Positions 15,492 through 24,378 of a stretch of DNA of 49,398 bases are shown here, piece by piece. The first letter of the stretch is position 1, and each line of letters begins with the position of its first letter. Origin of the DNA: an uncultured Lachnospiraceae bacterium (GTDB taxonomy: Bacteria > Bacillota > Clostridia > Lachnospirales > Lachnospiraceae); contig CAJODN010000004.1 of the NCBI GenBank assembly GCA_905233695.1, positions 1-49,398 on the forward strand, written 5' to 3'. The notes beneath the pieces are model-generated. The model searched no databases. It was not told the DNA's origin and saw only the letters and a list, made by a program, of their open reading frames with translations. The position numbers and the translations under genes are program-made.

Positions 15492-15870
15492 GCCACTCAA
15501 GATCTCCTCTGTCAAGTGATTTAATCATAAGCTCGGCACTTGCAAGGTTGGTTGCAAGCGGAATGTTGTTCGTATCGCATATTCTTACGATATTATTAAC
15601 ATCCGGCTCATGTGATTTCGCATTCAAGGGATCGCGAAGAAAGATAACGAGGTCAATTTCGTTATGTTCGATTTGGGCGCCAAGCTGTTGAGAGCCGCCG
15701 AGATGACCCGTCAAATATTTGTGGACGGGAAGGTTGGTGGCTTCTTCAATAAGGCGACCGGTTGTGCCTGTTGCGAATAATTCGTTCTTCGACAGTATTC
15801 CCCTGTAGGCGATGCAGAAGTTCTGCATAAGTTTCTTTTTAGAGTCGTGCGCTGCGAACCCTATATTCAT
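15475..15870 (-). CDS. mgsA: Methylglyoxal synthase
   Basis: MgsA converts dihydroxyacetone phosphate to methylglyoxal, a bypass that relieves sugar-phosphate stress. The 131-residue protein shows IGFAAHDSKKK, GTTGRLIEEAT (phosphate binding), the catalytic-Asp segment IFLRDPLNA and HLGGSQQLGAQI. GGGGGT precedes the ATG. The gene overlaps dacF and follows rodA in the Mre cluster, separated from rodA by a long hairpin. Confidence 0.95.
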   Translation of the reverse strand: MNIGFAAHDSKKKLMQNFCIAYRGILSKNELFATGTTGRLIEEATNLPVHKYLTGHLGGSQQLGAQIEHNEIDLVIFLRDPLNAKSHEPDVNNIVRICDTNNIPLATNLASAELMIKSLDRGDLEWRDMYK

Positions 15871-15902
15871 TGTAATACCCCCTCGTATAATATCATGCTT
15901 AA

Positions 15903-15969
15903 TCGATATACACTATGAGCACCTTTTTACGACTCCCGCGGCTGAAAAGGTCTCATAGCTGTATATCGA
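15903..15969. repeat. Long intergenic hairpin between rodA and mgsA
   Basis: TCGATATACACTATGAG pairs with CTCATAGCTGTATATCGA (one bulge) and continues inward with ACCTTTT/AAAAGGT, giving a 24-bp stem around a 17-nt loop. No T-tract follows on the minus strand. It would form in the rodA-mgsA mRNA and could be a processing or stability element. Size and form match the hairpins at 43, 1324 and 25321, but sequence does not. Confidence 0.75.
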
Positions 15970-15979
15970 GATTAGTACG

Positions 15980-17089
15980 TCAGTACTTCTTCGATTGCAA
16001 TCCCACATTCAGCACCAGACCCATTCCTATGAATAGCGTGACTAGACTGGTAAGACCGTAGCTTAGGAATGGTAAAGGAAGACCGGTATTAGGCATAAGA
16101 CCGGTTACAACACATATGTTAACGAAACTCTGGTATCCGATGAAGCTTGCCATTCCCATACATACAAGCTTGCCGGATAAGTCTCTTGCCTTTCTTCCGA
16201 TTGCAATACATTCTATTACAACTGCCAATAATAATAATACTATAATTACGGTTCCAATAAAACCTAATTCTTCTCCTGTTACCGCAAATATAAAGTCTGT
16301 CTGAGGTTCCGATATATAATTACCGTTCTTAACGGACTCCACACTGTCTGTATATAAACCTTTTCCAAGGAACTGACCGGAGCCTATGGCCATAATGGAA
16401 TTCTGCTGTTGATAGGAACTCTCCGGATAATCCTCGGGACGAAGCCATGCAAGTATACGAAGTCCCTGGTATTCACTTAGTATTGACTGACCCTTTCGGA
16501 GTACCAAAAGTAATAGTATTCCAATTGAAGGAATGGTCACACCGAAGAATACAGCTACTATTTTCCAGCTTAATCCTACAAGGAACATCATTGTAAATAT
16601 AATAAGGAACGTAACTATTGTAGTAGACAAATCAGGTTCCCGCAAGATTAAAATCAAAGGTACTGCAGCAAGTACAATAGTTATTATAAGTCGTTTCGGC
16701 TTATTGATCTCCTCTTCATATATCATAAGATACCTTGCGAAGAACAGAATCAGCAGTATCTTACATAGCTCGGACGGTTGAAAACGTATACCCACATCAA
16801 TCCATCTCGTCGCTCCACCGACTGTGGTACCGAATATAAGTACTACAAGAAGAAGAACACATGCAAGACCGTAATATATCCAATAGAAATTCAATATAAA
16901 GTCATAATCGATAAGGGATACGACAACCATGGCTACAATACCGATAATAAGACCGATTATCTGCTTGGATTGGTAGTCCTCATTGGCCGAACCGATTACG
17001 AGAATTCCTATTATAGTAAGTATAAGAACATATATTACAAGCTTTATTCTGTAATTTTTGAATTTGTAATTTCTTAGATATGTTAACAT
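15980..17089 (-). CDS. rodA: Peptidoglycan glycosyltransferase RodA (SEDS family)
   Basis: The 369-residue protein has about ten membrane helices and SEDS motifs: GATRWIDVG..FQPSE, REPDLSTT containing the essential Asp, and the C-terminal TGLMPNTGLPLPFLSYG. I call it RodA rather than FtsW because it is downstream of mreBCD and PBP2 (mrdA), its transpeptidase partner in lateral wall synthesis. AGGAG lies just before the ATG. It starts 7 nt after minC. Confidence 0.92.
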   Translation of the reverse strand: MLTYLRNYKFKNYRIKLVIYVLILTIIGILVIGSANEDYQSKQIIGLIIGIVAMVVVSLIDYDFILNFYWIYYGLACVLLLVVLIFGTTVGGATRWIDVGIRFQPSELCKILLILFFARYLMIYEEEINKPKRLIITIVLAAVPLILILREPDLSTTIVTFLIIFTMMFLVGLSWKIVAVFFGVTIPSIGILLLLVLRKGQSILSEYQGLRILAWLRPEDYPESSYQQQNSIMAIGSGQFLGKGLYTDSVESVKNGNYISEPQTDFIFAVTGEELGFIGTVIIVLLLLAVVIECIAIGRKARDLSGKLVCMGMASFIGYQSFVNICVVTGLMPNTGLPLPFLSYGLTSLVTLFIGMGLVLNVGLQSKKY

Positions 17090-17096
17090 AATACTC

Positions 17097-17783
17097 CTAT
17101 TTTATGTTGATACTTTTTAATAAACCGCTCTTAATCGGTTCAATAAGAAGTTCTTTTCCGTTCCATACAATAACTCCAAGTGGCTCTGTTTCTTTATTTT
17201 TAGCACGAAGCGACCATTTCTTATGCATCATGGGTTCGCCTTTAATTCCTCCGATTGTTACGGTATCACATGAGAAGTCTGACGCAACAATGAACATTGT
17301 CTTATCTTCGGGAAAGCCTGCATATGCTTCGCCCTCTAAGCTTCCTATTATCATAATATTGCCGGCAGCCTCTACCTTAGCGCCCTTTTTTACATCTCCG
17401 AGTATAACAATACTGCTGTCTGATGTGATCTTGGCATTTTTCTTAATGCTGCCTTTAATTATCTTGGCATTTGCATATATTTCATCATGATAGTATTTAT
17501 CAATCTTATCCTTCATTCTGATGTCTTTAATAACATCATTTTCTTCGATAAGTGTGACTTTTACATCGGAATTAAGCTCAATTGCATCAACGATACAGCC
17601 TGTCTCTCCGCTTGTAAGCTCTCTTCCTTCGATTGTAATAATCATATGAGCATCACCCCAGAACTTACGTGAATCAGCGAACTTATGGCAGAGATCCGTA
17701 ACAAGTGTCTCGAATGGTGCATTCTCATCAAGTAAAAGGCGTATTCCGTATTTAGTTGACTTTATTATGACAGAACTATTCAT
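17097..17783 (-). CDS. minC: MinC septum-site determining protein, without adjacent minD/minE
   Basis: The 228-residue protein has the MinC N-terminal FtsZ-inhibitory domain (about 1-85) and a C-terminal right-handed beta-helix with ILGDVKKGAKVEAAGNIMIIGSLEGEAYAG-like repeats. Where MinC usually has the MinD-contacting RSGQ, this copy has KKNA (residues 114-117). Neither minD nor minE is present between minC and rodA or elsewhere in the window. The frame extends to 17837, but the ATG at 17783 avoids overlap with PBP2. It may work without MinD, or minD may be elsewhere. Confidence 0.9.
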   Translation of the reverse strand: MNSSVIIKSTKYGIRLLLDENAPFETLVTDLCHKFADSRKFWGDAHMIITIEGRELTSGETGCIVDAIELNSDVKVTLIEENDVIKDIRMKDKIDKYYHDEIYANAKIIKGSIKKNAKITSDSSIVILGDVKKGAKVEAAGNIMIIGSLEGEAYAGFPEDKTMFIVASDFSCDTVTIGGIKGEPMMHKKWSLRAKNKETEPLGVIVWNGKELLIEPIKSGLLKSINIK

Positions 17784-17793
17784 ATAATATCCA

Positions 17794-20637
17794 TTAATCT
17801 GTATGTGCACCGCCTGCGGCAACGTTATTGGCGGCACCGTTTACCATTCCCAAATATTCCGGAAGATTATAATAACATCCGATTATATATTTTGATACGT
17901 CCTCCGCATTATGTGATGTGAATCCGAATGCAATTCTTGTTGCAATTGATATCTCAGGGTTATCATAAGGTGCATATCCAATGAATAAAGCGTGGTTAGG
18001 CTTGTCATAAGACTGTTGTGCCGTTCCGGTCTTACCTGCAACAGGAATAGGGAATCCGGCGAAGCCTTCGTATGTCTCAACAACCATTCTCATACCGCTG
18101 TGAATTGCGCCCCACTCACTTTGATCTAATACATCAACTTCATTCTTAAGAGTCGGAGAATATTTCTCTATAACATTTCCCTTAGGATCAGCCACATGAT
18201 CTAAGAGTGTTAAGTCATATACATTACCTGAATTGGAAATAGCGTTAGCATATCTTGCAATTGCAATTGTTGTTAAGTTGTTATCAGACTGACCGATAGC
18301 AGCCATTACCGGATATTCCGTGGCAAGATGAGATGTACTCTCTTCCACCTCAACACCGGTCTTAGCATCTAAGCCATATAACGAAGCATATTTATTAAGC
18401 TTCTTTATTCCGGTAGCGTCATTATAATATTCATTACCTGCAAGCCTGTAACCCACTTCATAGAAGAAATAGTTACAAGAATCTCTTATGGCCTGGGCTA
18501 CATTAATTGTACCGTGTGTGTTGGGATAATACCAACATTTCGGGTGGTTCGATACCTTCTCATATACACCAAGATCCGTAATTGTGGTGCCTGTATCAAT
18601 CACGCCTTCTGCTAGGCCGGCGGTTGAACTTACTATCTTAAATGTAGATCCCGGCGCCGTCTTCTGCTGTGTAGCATAGTTGTACATGGGCTTAGAATTA
18701 TTAAGGCTGATAAATGTATAATAAGACGAATCCTTCGGATTGGCAAGTAAATTGGAGTCATATCCCGGATATGATACACAAGCCAGAACTTCACCCGTCT
18801 TAGAATCCATAATAACCGTTGAACCGGCACATAAGTCAAGACCAAGCTGTCCCGGTGTTATCTCAAGCGATCTAAGCTTGTCAATTATGAAGTTATAAGG
18901 CGGTATTCCACCTCTTGCCACGGCATTTCTGGTGGAATCATCCTTCGGCAGGAAGCCTTGATCATAAAGAGCTGCGCAAAGGTCATTAGGCGAAATGTAA
19001 TCATCAAGTATAGCGTATTTATAAATCGACCTTGTAAAGCTTGAGTCCTTGTATAAACCTGTAAGAACCTGATTAACGAGGGATTCATACACTTCATCAG
19101 TATCGTTATACTTACTTGATGAAGAAAGCTTGGAAATGTCAATCCAGTTCTCGTTAATACAGTATTTGAGGTATTCATTAACGCTTAACTCCTGGTTGGC
19201 CCACTTCTTATATGTATCATCATCCTTATCGATTTCATCGGCAATGAGAATCTCTTTTTTCTTAAGATCGTTAATAATATAAGTTATGTAATTCTGGTAT
19301 TCCTCGGGAAGATCCTTAAATGCTGTTTTCTCATCGTAAAGTATATCATTTAAGGCGTTATGAACCTCTTCTTCCTTTGCCTTAAATGCATTATAAATGT
19401 TCTTCTCACAGTCTGTTGCGTCATCATCATTCAGCTTTGAAGCATCAACAAGATTATTAGTTATAAGCGCTGTATAAGCGTCATATATAGGTATCAGGAT
19501 ATCTGATCCGTTGGTATTCTCGTCAGTCGGATAATCCTTAATATTGGCAATCTTAGACACCAAGATACCTGCTATCTCCTGCTCTAACAGCTTATAAGCA
19601 TATATCTGAAGGTTCTTATCAATAGAGAGATATACATTATTACCGGGCTCGGGATCGACTGTCTTGGATGATGAAATCGGATTACCGAGAGAATCAACAT
19701 ATACAGTCTCAGAGCCTTTTTTACCTGTAAGGTATTTGTTCATATATTTTTCGATGCCAACCTTACCTGCAGTATCGGTAAGCTCATAATTCTCGTCTTC
19801 CTTACGAAGTTCTTCCAATTCTTCCGTGGAAATCTTGCCTACATATCCTACAATTGATGAGAATGCCGGTGCCTCATCATACTTTCTTATTTGCTTTTCT
19901 TCGATCTGAACACCGACAAGATCGTTCTTATTCTCTTCAACATAAGCAACCGTTTTTTCATTTACATCATTGGCAATAACGGTAGAGATATACTTCTGAT
20001 ATGAATTAAGACCCATGGAATACCTTATTATTGCAATCTTATATTGCATATCCTTAGGATAACTCTTGGGAATGTCATATCTGGTCGTACATAGATAATC
20101 CATAATCTGGTCTGCTGAGGCAGTTGACTCATCGAAGCCCATCTTCTTATTGTATGTAAGATCATTAATATCGGCGTATCCAAACACATCTGCTCTGAAC
20201 CTTTGAAGAGCGGTCCCCTCATCCTCGGTAAATTGATAATTATCGTTGGAATCAAGGACAATACCGAAGTCATTAACGATTACATCACCGTTTTTCTCGA
20301 TATTGGTGATGAGATCAGCGGCAACTTCATTAAGTGTCTCATTCTTTTCATCGGCAGTCTCATACTCTCCCACGTCTTGTATAGTTACGGCATAGGAAAG
20401 GTCGTTATATGCTATTGGATTACCGTTTCTGTCGTATATTATTCCTCTTGTTGCATCAATTGACTGAGTCTTCTCAACCTTAAGATCATAGTTTTCCTGA
20501 TAGCTTGAACCCAGAATAATCTGAAGCACAAAGAGTCGGATAACCAAAATAATCGCAAAGAGCACAAAGATAGCCATTACGATATTTGTTCTGCTTGAAA
20601 ATATTTTGTTTTTTAACGAAATTAACCAATCAGACAA
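17794..20637 (-). CDS. mrdA: Penicillin-binding protein 2 (elongasome transpeptidase), enlarged
   Basis: This class B PBP crosslinks peptidoglycan during elongation with RodA. It has an N-terminal membrane helix, a dimerisation/pedestal domain (ATRGIIYDRNG), and a transpeptidase domain with STFK (about residue 660), SCN (about 720) and KTGTA (about 870). It is about 947 residues, versus 630-720 for familiar PBP2s. Most of the excess is an acidic helical insertion of roughly 235 residues between the pedestal (IDKNLQ) and the catalytic domain (STVIMDSKTGEVLA). I chose the TTG at 20637, with GAGG 5 nt upstream and an 8-nt overlap with mreD; the frame extends to a TTG at 20670. Confidence 0.93.
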   Translation of the reverse strand: MSDWLISLKNKIFSSRTNIVMAIFVLFAIILVIRLFVLQIILGSSYQENYDLKVEKTQSIDATRGIIYDRNGNPIAYNDLSYAVTIQDVGEYETADEKNETLNEVAADLITNIEKNGDVIVNDFGIVLDSNDNYQFTEDEGTALQRFRADVFGYADINDLTYNKKMGFDESTASADQIMDYLCTTRYDIPKSYPKDMQYKIAIIRYSMGLNSYQKYISTVIANDVNEKTVAYVEENKNDLVGVQIEEKQIRKYDEAPAFSSIVGYVGKISTEELEELRKEDENYELTDTAGKVGIEKYMNKYLTGKKGSETVYVDSLGNPISSSKTVDPEPGNNVYLSIDKNLQIYAYKLLEQEIAGILVSKIANIKDYPTDENTNGSDILIPIYDAYTALITNNLVDASKLNDDDATDCEKNIYNAFKAKEEEVHNALNDILYDEKTAFKDLPEEYQNYITYIINDLKKKEILIADEIDKDDDTYKKWANQELSVNEYLKYCINENWIDISKLSSSSKYNDTDEVYESLVNQVLTGLYKDSSFTRSIYKYAILDDYISPNDLCAALYDQGFLPKDDSTRNAVARGGIPPYNFIIDKLRSLEITPGQLGLDLCAGSTVIMDSKTGEVLACVSYPGYDSNLLANPKDSSYYTFISLNNSKPMYNYATQQKTAPGSTFKIVSSTAGLAEGVIDTGTTITDLGVYEKVSNHPKCWYYPNTHGTINVAQAIRDSCNYFFYEVGYRLAGNEYYNDATGIKKLNKYASLYGLDAKTGVEVEESTSHLATEYPVMAAIGQSDNNLTTIAIARYANAISNSGNVYDLTLLDHVADPKGNVIEKYSPTLKNEVDVLDQSEWGAIHSGMRMVVETYEGFAGFPIPVAGKTGTAQQSYDKPNHALFIGYAPYDNPEISIATRIAFGFTSHNAEDVSKYIIGCYYNLPEYLGMVNGAANNVAAGGAHTD

Positions 20638-21169
20638 ATCTACCTCGACTCCTTTTATCCGGCTTATCAATTAAAACATTCAATTTATAGAGAATAAAGT
20701 ATAATACTATACTAACAAGTATCGTGTATACAATCTCCGGCAAAATCACCGATCTTAAATAGAACAAAAAATCAAATCTGCCTTTAACAAGGAACAGAAC
20801 AATATATACAATAACGGAATAAATAAGGTCACTTACACCGATAAGTATTATGGGAAGCTTAATATCGTCTCCGTAGAATAATTTCTCGAAAAGACCATTT
20901 AGATATCCCACAAGAAGATATATAAGAGCATACATTCCGAAATATGAGCCCGAACTTAAATCAAGAAGAAGTCCGCAGAAAAATCCCACCATCATGCCAT
21001 CTTTTCTTCCTCTCATAAAACCAAAGGCAGATGTAACGATAATAAGAATATTGGGCGTCACATTTGCCAGAGCAAGATGAGAAAAGATAGCTGTCTGGAG
21101 AAGATAAGCTACCACTATTATTAATGCTATAATTACAATTTTTCTAATCAGAGGCTTCCACTCCGGCAT
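20630..21169 (-). CDS. mreD: Rod shape-determining protein MreD
   Basis: The 179-residue, highly hydrophobic protein has five to six membrane segments and the MreD features NILIIVTSAFGFMRGRKDGMMVGFFCGLLLDL. MreD links MreC to the elongation machinery. AAGGAGGAG precedes its ATG, inside the mreC end with a 26-nt overlap. It in turn overlaps the PBP2 start, so mreC-mreD-mrdA are probably translationally coupled. Confidence 0.93.
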   Translation of the reverse strand: MPEWKPLIRKIVIIALIIVVAYLLQTAIFSHLALANVTPNILIIVTSAFGFMRGRKDGMMVGFFCGLLLDLSSGSYFGMYALIYLLVGYLNGLFEKLFYGDDIKLPIILIGVSDLIYSVIVYIVLFLVKGRFDFLFYLRSVILPEIVYTILVSIVLYFILYKLNVLIDKPDKRSRGRFV

Positions 21170-22019
21170 TTAGCTCCTCCTTGGTAGTAGTTATAACAAG
21201 TACATCCTGCATATGCTTAAAGTCGGCAACCGGCGAAATCTTACCTGACTTCGTCAAATGATTATCATCATCAGAAATAGTTGTAACATATCCGATCAAA
21301 AGTCCGGGAAGGAATTTGTCGGAAATATTAGATGTAACAACGGAATCTCCGGGGTTGACGGCATTGGCTTTATCTTCAAGATTACTTAAGAGTATCATAT
21401 TTTCATTAGTCATATCCTTAAGAGACCCGGATACAATACAGTTATCACCCGTAGAAATAACCATACCCGATACTGATGATGTATCGTCAATTATAGAGCG
21501 AACAACGGCGTAGTGACGTCCCACATCAGTAACGATTCCCACAAGACCTGAGCCCGACAATACATTCATATCTTTCTCTATTCCATCGGCACTTCCCTTA
21601 TTAATGGTAAATGTATTGAACCAATTGCTTGTGCTCTTGGCAATTATTCTGGCTCCCGTCTTCTCGTAGTTACCGTAAGAATGGTCGAGAGCATATAGCG
21701 CTTGTAGTTCTTCTAACTCATTTTGCTGAAGCTGCATCGTGTTAATCTGGTTGGTGAGGTCTTCGACCTTATTCTTAAGCTCTTCGTTTTCTGATAGCAG
21801 CTCTTCTTTTGTCTTACTCTCCTCCGCATTAAGGAAGATGGTATTACCCAGATAATCGATACCCTTCTGCATGGGAACAAAGATGTAATTGGCAATTGTA
21901 TGTATGGGACCGCTTGTAAAATTAGTCACATAGCTTGTGAAAAGCAGAATTATACACACAAGAACCATTACGGCGAGTATTATTTTACTTGGAATTTTAT
22001 TACGATTTCTTCTTTTCAT
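21144..22019 (-). CDS. mreC: Rod shape-determining protein MreC
   Basis: The 291-residue protein has an N-terminal membrane helix, a coiled coil (about 63-105, EELLSENEELKNKVEDLTNQ) and two extracellular beta-barrel domains (GARIIAKSTSNWFNTFTINKG; GLVGIVTDVGRHYAVVRSII). MreC activates RodA-PBP2. Order mreB-mreC-mreD is conserved. The gap to mreB is 9 nt. Confidence 0.95.
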   Translation of the reverse strand: MKRRNRNKIPSKIILAVMVLVCIILLFTSYVTNFTSGPIHTIANYIFVPMQKGIDYLGNTIFLNAEESKTKEELLSENEELKNKVEDLTNQINTMQLQQNELEELQALYALDHSYGNYEKTGARIIAKSTSNWFNTFTINKGSADGIEKDMNVLSGSGLVGIVTDVGRHYAVVRSIIDDTSSVSGMVISTGDNCIVSGSLKDMTNENMILLSNLEDKANAVNPGDSVVTSNISDKFLPGLLIGYVTTISDDDNHLTKSGKISPVADFKHMQDVLVITTTKEELNAGVEASD

Positions 22020-22028
22020 TTATCTTCC

Positions 22029-23042
22029 TTAACCAACAATTCTTGATTGCATCATGAAGCCGAATTTAGCGAACTTATCTTCTGTTGCGACCCTATTAAG
22101 ACCTTTAACAACCGTCTCTGCACTGTTCTCGCATACATTAACCTTAATGTTGGTTTCATCATTGAAAAAGTCCGATAGCTCCGAAAGGTTGGCTCCTCCA
22201 CCGGTTAAGTAAATACCGGAATGAACGATATCCTTGGCAAGCTCCGGCGGAACCTTTTCAAGTGCTCTTTTAACGGCAGAGCATATATTAGATAAGTCTG
22301 ATTTAATTGCGTTAAATATTTCATCCGACTCTACTTCGAATTCAACCGGAAGTCCGGATACAACGTTACGTCCTACGATTGTCATCTTAAGATCTTTGCC
22401 TTCTTTTGCGGCACCGATATTCTCCTTAAGAAGCTTAGCTGTCTTCATGCCGATAAGAAGATTGAACTTTCTTCTAAGGTGTGTAACAATCGATTCATCT
22501 AGCAGATTCCCGCCGAATTCAAGAAGCTGCGTCTGAACAAGACCACCGAGGGAAATCACAGATATCTCCGTTGTATCTCCTCCGATATCGACAACCATAA
22601 CACCGGTAGGTTCCGTAACATCAAGACCGATGCCCAAAGTATCGGCGATGGGTTTCTCACATAGCTTAATGCTTCTTACTTTGTATTTAGACTTAAGGAA
22701 CAGATCCTGGAAAGCTTTCTTCTCAACTTCCGTAATGTCAGTTGGAACGGAAACCGTAATATCGGAATTCTTGAGTCTTGCACCGAGATCCGACTCTAAG
22801 ATTTTGAAGACCATAGTCTGCATATTGTCGAAGTCGGCAATTACACCGTTAGATATGGGAAATGATACATCAATATTCTCGGGAGCTTTCTCATACATAG
22901 AGTATGCATCATCACCGTAAGAATACATCTGGTTCTCATCTATAACAGCAATTGTGTTACTGATATTAAGGATTTGATCGGATGATTTATCATATATTTT
23001 AAGATTATTTGTTCCGAGATCGATTCCATAAGCATTTGACAT
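22029..23042 (-). CDS. mreB: Rod shape-determining protein MreB (actin homologue)
   Basis: The 337-residue actin-fold ATPase has phosphate-1 GIDLGTNNLKIY, phosphate-2 VVDIGGDTTEIS and the adenosine motif GIYLTGGGANL. It organises lateral wall synthesis. It is somewhat divergent at the N-terminus (the usual RGxVxxEPS segment is replaced by ILNISNTIAV), so an Mbl/MreBH-type paralogue is possible. GGGAG precedes the ATG. It heads mreB-mreC-mreD-mrdA-minC-rodA, which follows ynbB by 40 bp. Confidence 0.93.
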   Translation of the reverse strand: MSNAYGIDLGTNNLKIYDKSSDQILNISNTIAVIDENQMYSYGDDAYSMYEKAPENIDVSFPISNGVIADFDNMQTMVFKILESDLGARLKNSDITVSVPTDITEVEKKAFQDLFLKSKYKVRSIKLCEKPIADTLGIGLDVTEPTGVMVVDIGGDTTEISVISLGGLVQTQLLEFGGNLLDESIVTHLRRKFNLLIGMKTAKLLKENIGAAKEGKDLKMTIVGRNVVSGLPVEFEVESDEIFNAIKSDLSNICSAVKRALEKVPPELAKDIVHSGIYLTGGGANLSELSDFFNDETNIKVNVCENSAETVVKGLNRVATEDKFAKFGFMMQSRIVG

Positions 23043-23082
23043 TTTTCTTCTCCCTTCAAAAGCTACAAACTTACGCTAAATT

Positions 23083-24378
23083 TTAACATAAGTCGCTGTC
23101 TATAACAAGTTTTGAGTCATATAGTTTTTGTAATGAATTAATAATTCCGTATTTTACGGATGGCCATGTAAGTCCACCTTGGAAATATACGTTATACGGT
23201 TCTCTTAAGGGTCCGTCGGCGCTAAGTTCTATGGATGAACCTGATATGAAGGAGCCGGATGCCATAATGACCTTATCGTCGTAGCCGGGCATATCCCAAG
23301 GCTCAGGGGCCACATAGCTGTCAACGGGTGAAGCCGATTGAATACCTTTACAGAACTCTATAAGAGCTTTTTCATCTCTTAGTTCAATGGCTTGGATTAT
23401 GTCGTGCCGCATCTCTTCTCCCCTTGGAAATGTGTTATAGCCAAGTTTTTCATATATATTAGCCGCGTAAATTGCGCCCTTAAGTGCCGATGCAGTCACA
23501 GTTGGCGACAAGAATAAACCTTGGTACAAAGATAAATTGGCATTAAGGCTTGCTCCTACTTCTTTCCCAAGTCCCGGAGATGTAAGCCTGTATGAACACT
23601 GCTCTATTAATTCCTTCTTTCCGACGATATAACCGCCCATAGGAGCTATACCCCCGCCGGGATTCTTAATAAGTGATCCGACTATCATATCGGCACCAAC
23701 TTCAAGAGGCTCCTTATCTTCAACAAATTCACCGTAGCAATTATCAACCATAATAATTACATCAGAATTTAATTTCTTGATAAATGTAATAAGTTTTCCA
23801 ATCTTATCCACACCGAAGCTTTCTCTTGTGGCATACCCTCTGCTTCTTTGGATTGTGACAAGCTTTGTTTTGTCATTTAAGGCATTTTTGATTCCGTCAT
23901 AGTCAAAATCTTTATTATTAATAAGGTCAACTTGTCTGTAAGATACGCCATATTCTTTTAGCGAACCTTTAGACTGTCTTATTCCGATGACTTCTTCTAA
24001 TGTGTCGTATGGTTTTCCTACGGGAGATAATAGTTCGTCGCCGGGACGAAGATTTGAAAAAAGAGCAATAGCCAATGCGTGAGTTCCACAGGTAATCTGG
24101 CTTCGAACTAAGGCGTCCTCGCCCTTGAATACATTAGCGTAGACCTTCTCTAATGTATCTCGTCCTATATCACCGTAGCCATAGCCGGTAGAAGAATTAA
24201 AGCATTCGTTCGATACTTTGGCGTCATGCATAGCCTTTATGACTTTTAACTGGTTAAGCTCTGCTGTCTTATCTATGTTATCAAATCGCTCCTTTAATTC
24301 GGACTCTACATTATTGCAGTAGTCATATATTTTTTCGTCAATTCCAAGATTATTGTATTGTTCTTTTAATTTATCCAT
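23083..24378 (-). CDS. ynbB: PLP-dependent YnbB/methionine gamma-lyase-like protein
   Basis: This 431-residue member of the Cys/Met-metabolism PLP family is often annotated as aluminium resistance protein. It shows the substrate-binding GYGYGDIGRDTLE, ITCGTHAL for PLP stacking, IMVDNCYGEFVE with the PLP Asp, and the Schiff-base lysine in GSLIKNPGGGIAPMGGYI. The true reaction is not established. It overlaps the miaA stop by 8 bp; miaA-ynbB association is also seen in Bacillus. Confidence 0.88.
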   Translation of the reverse strand: MDKLKEQYNNLGIDEKIYDYCNNVESELKERFDNIDKTAELNQLKVIKAMHDAKVSNECFNSSTGYGYGDIGRDTLEKVYANVFKGEDALVRSQITCGTHALAIALFSNLRPGDELLSPVGKPYDTLEEVIGIRQSKGSLKEYGVSYRQVDLINNKDFDYDGIKNALNDKTKLVTIQRSRGYATRESFGVDKIGKLITFIKKLNSDVIIMVDNCYGEFVEDKEPLEVGADMIVGSLIKNPGGGIAPMGGYIVGKKELIEQCSYRLTSPGLGKEVGASLNANLSLYQGLFLSPTVTASALKGAIYAANIYEKLGYNTFPRGEEMRHDIIQAIELRDEKALIEFCKGIQSASPVDSYVAPEPWDMPGYDDKVIMASGSFISGSSIELSADGPLREPYNVYFQGGLTWPSVKYGIINSLQKLYDSKLVIDSDLC

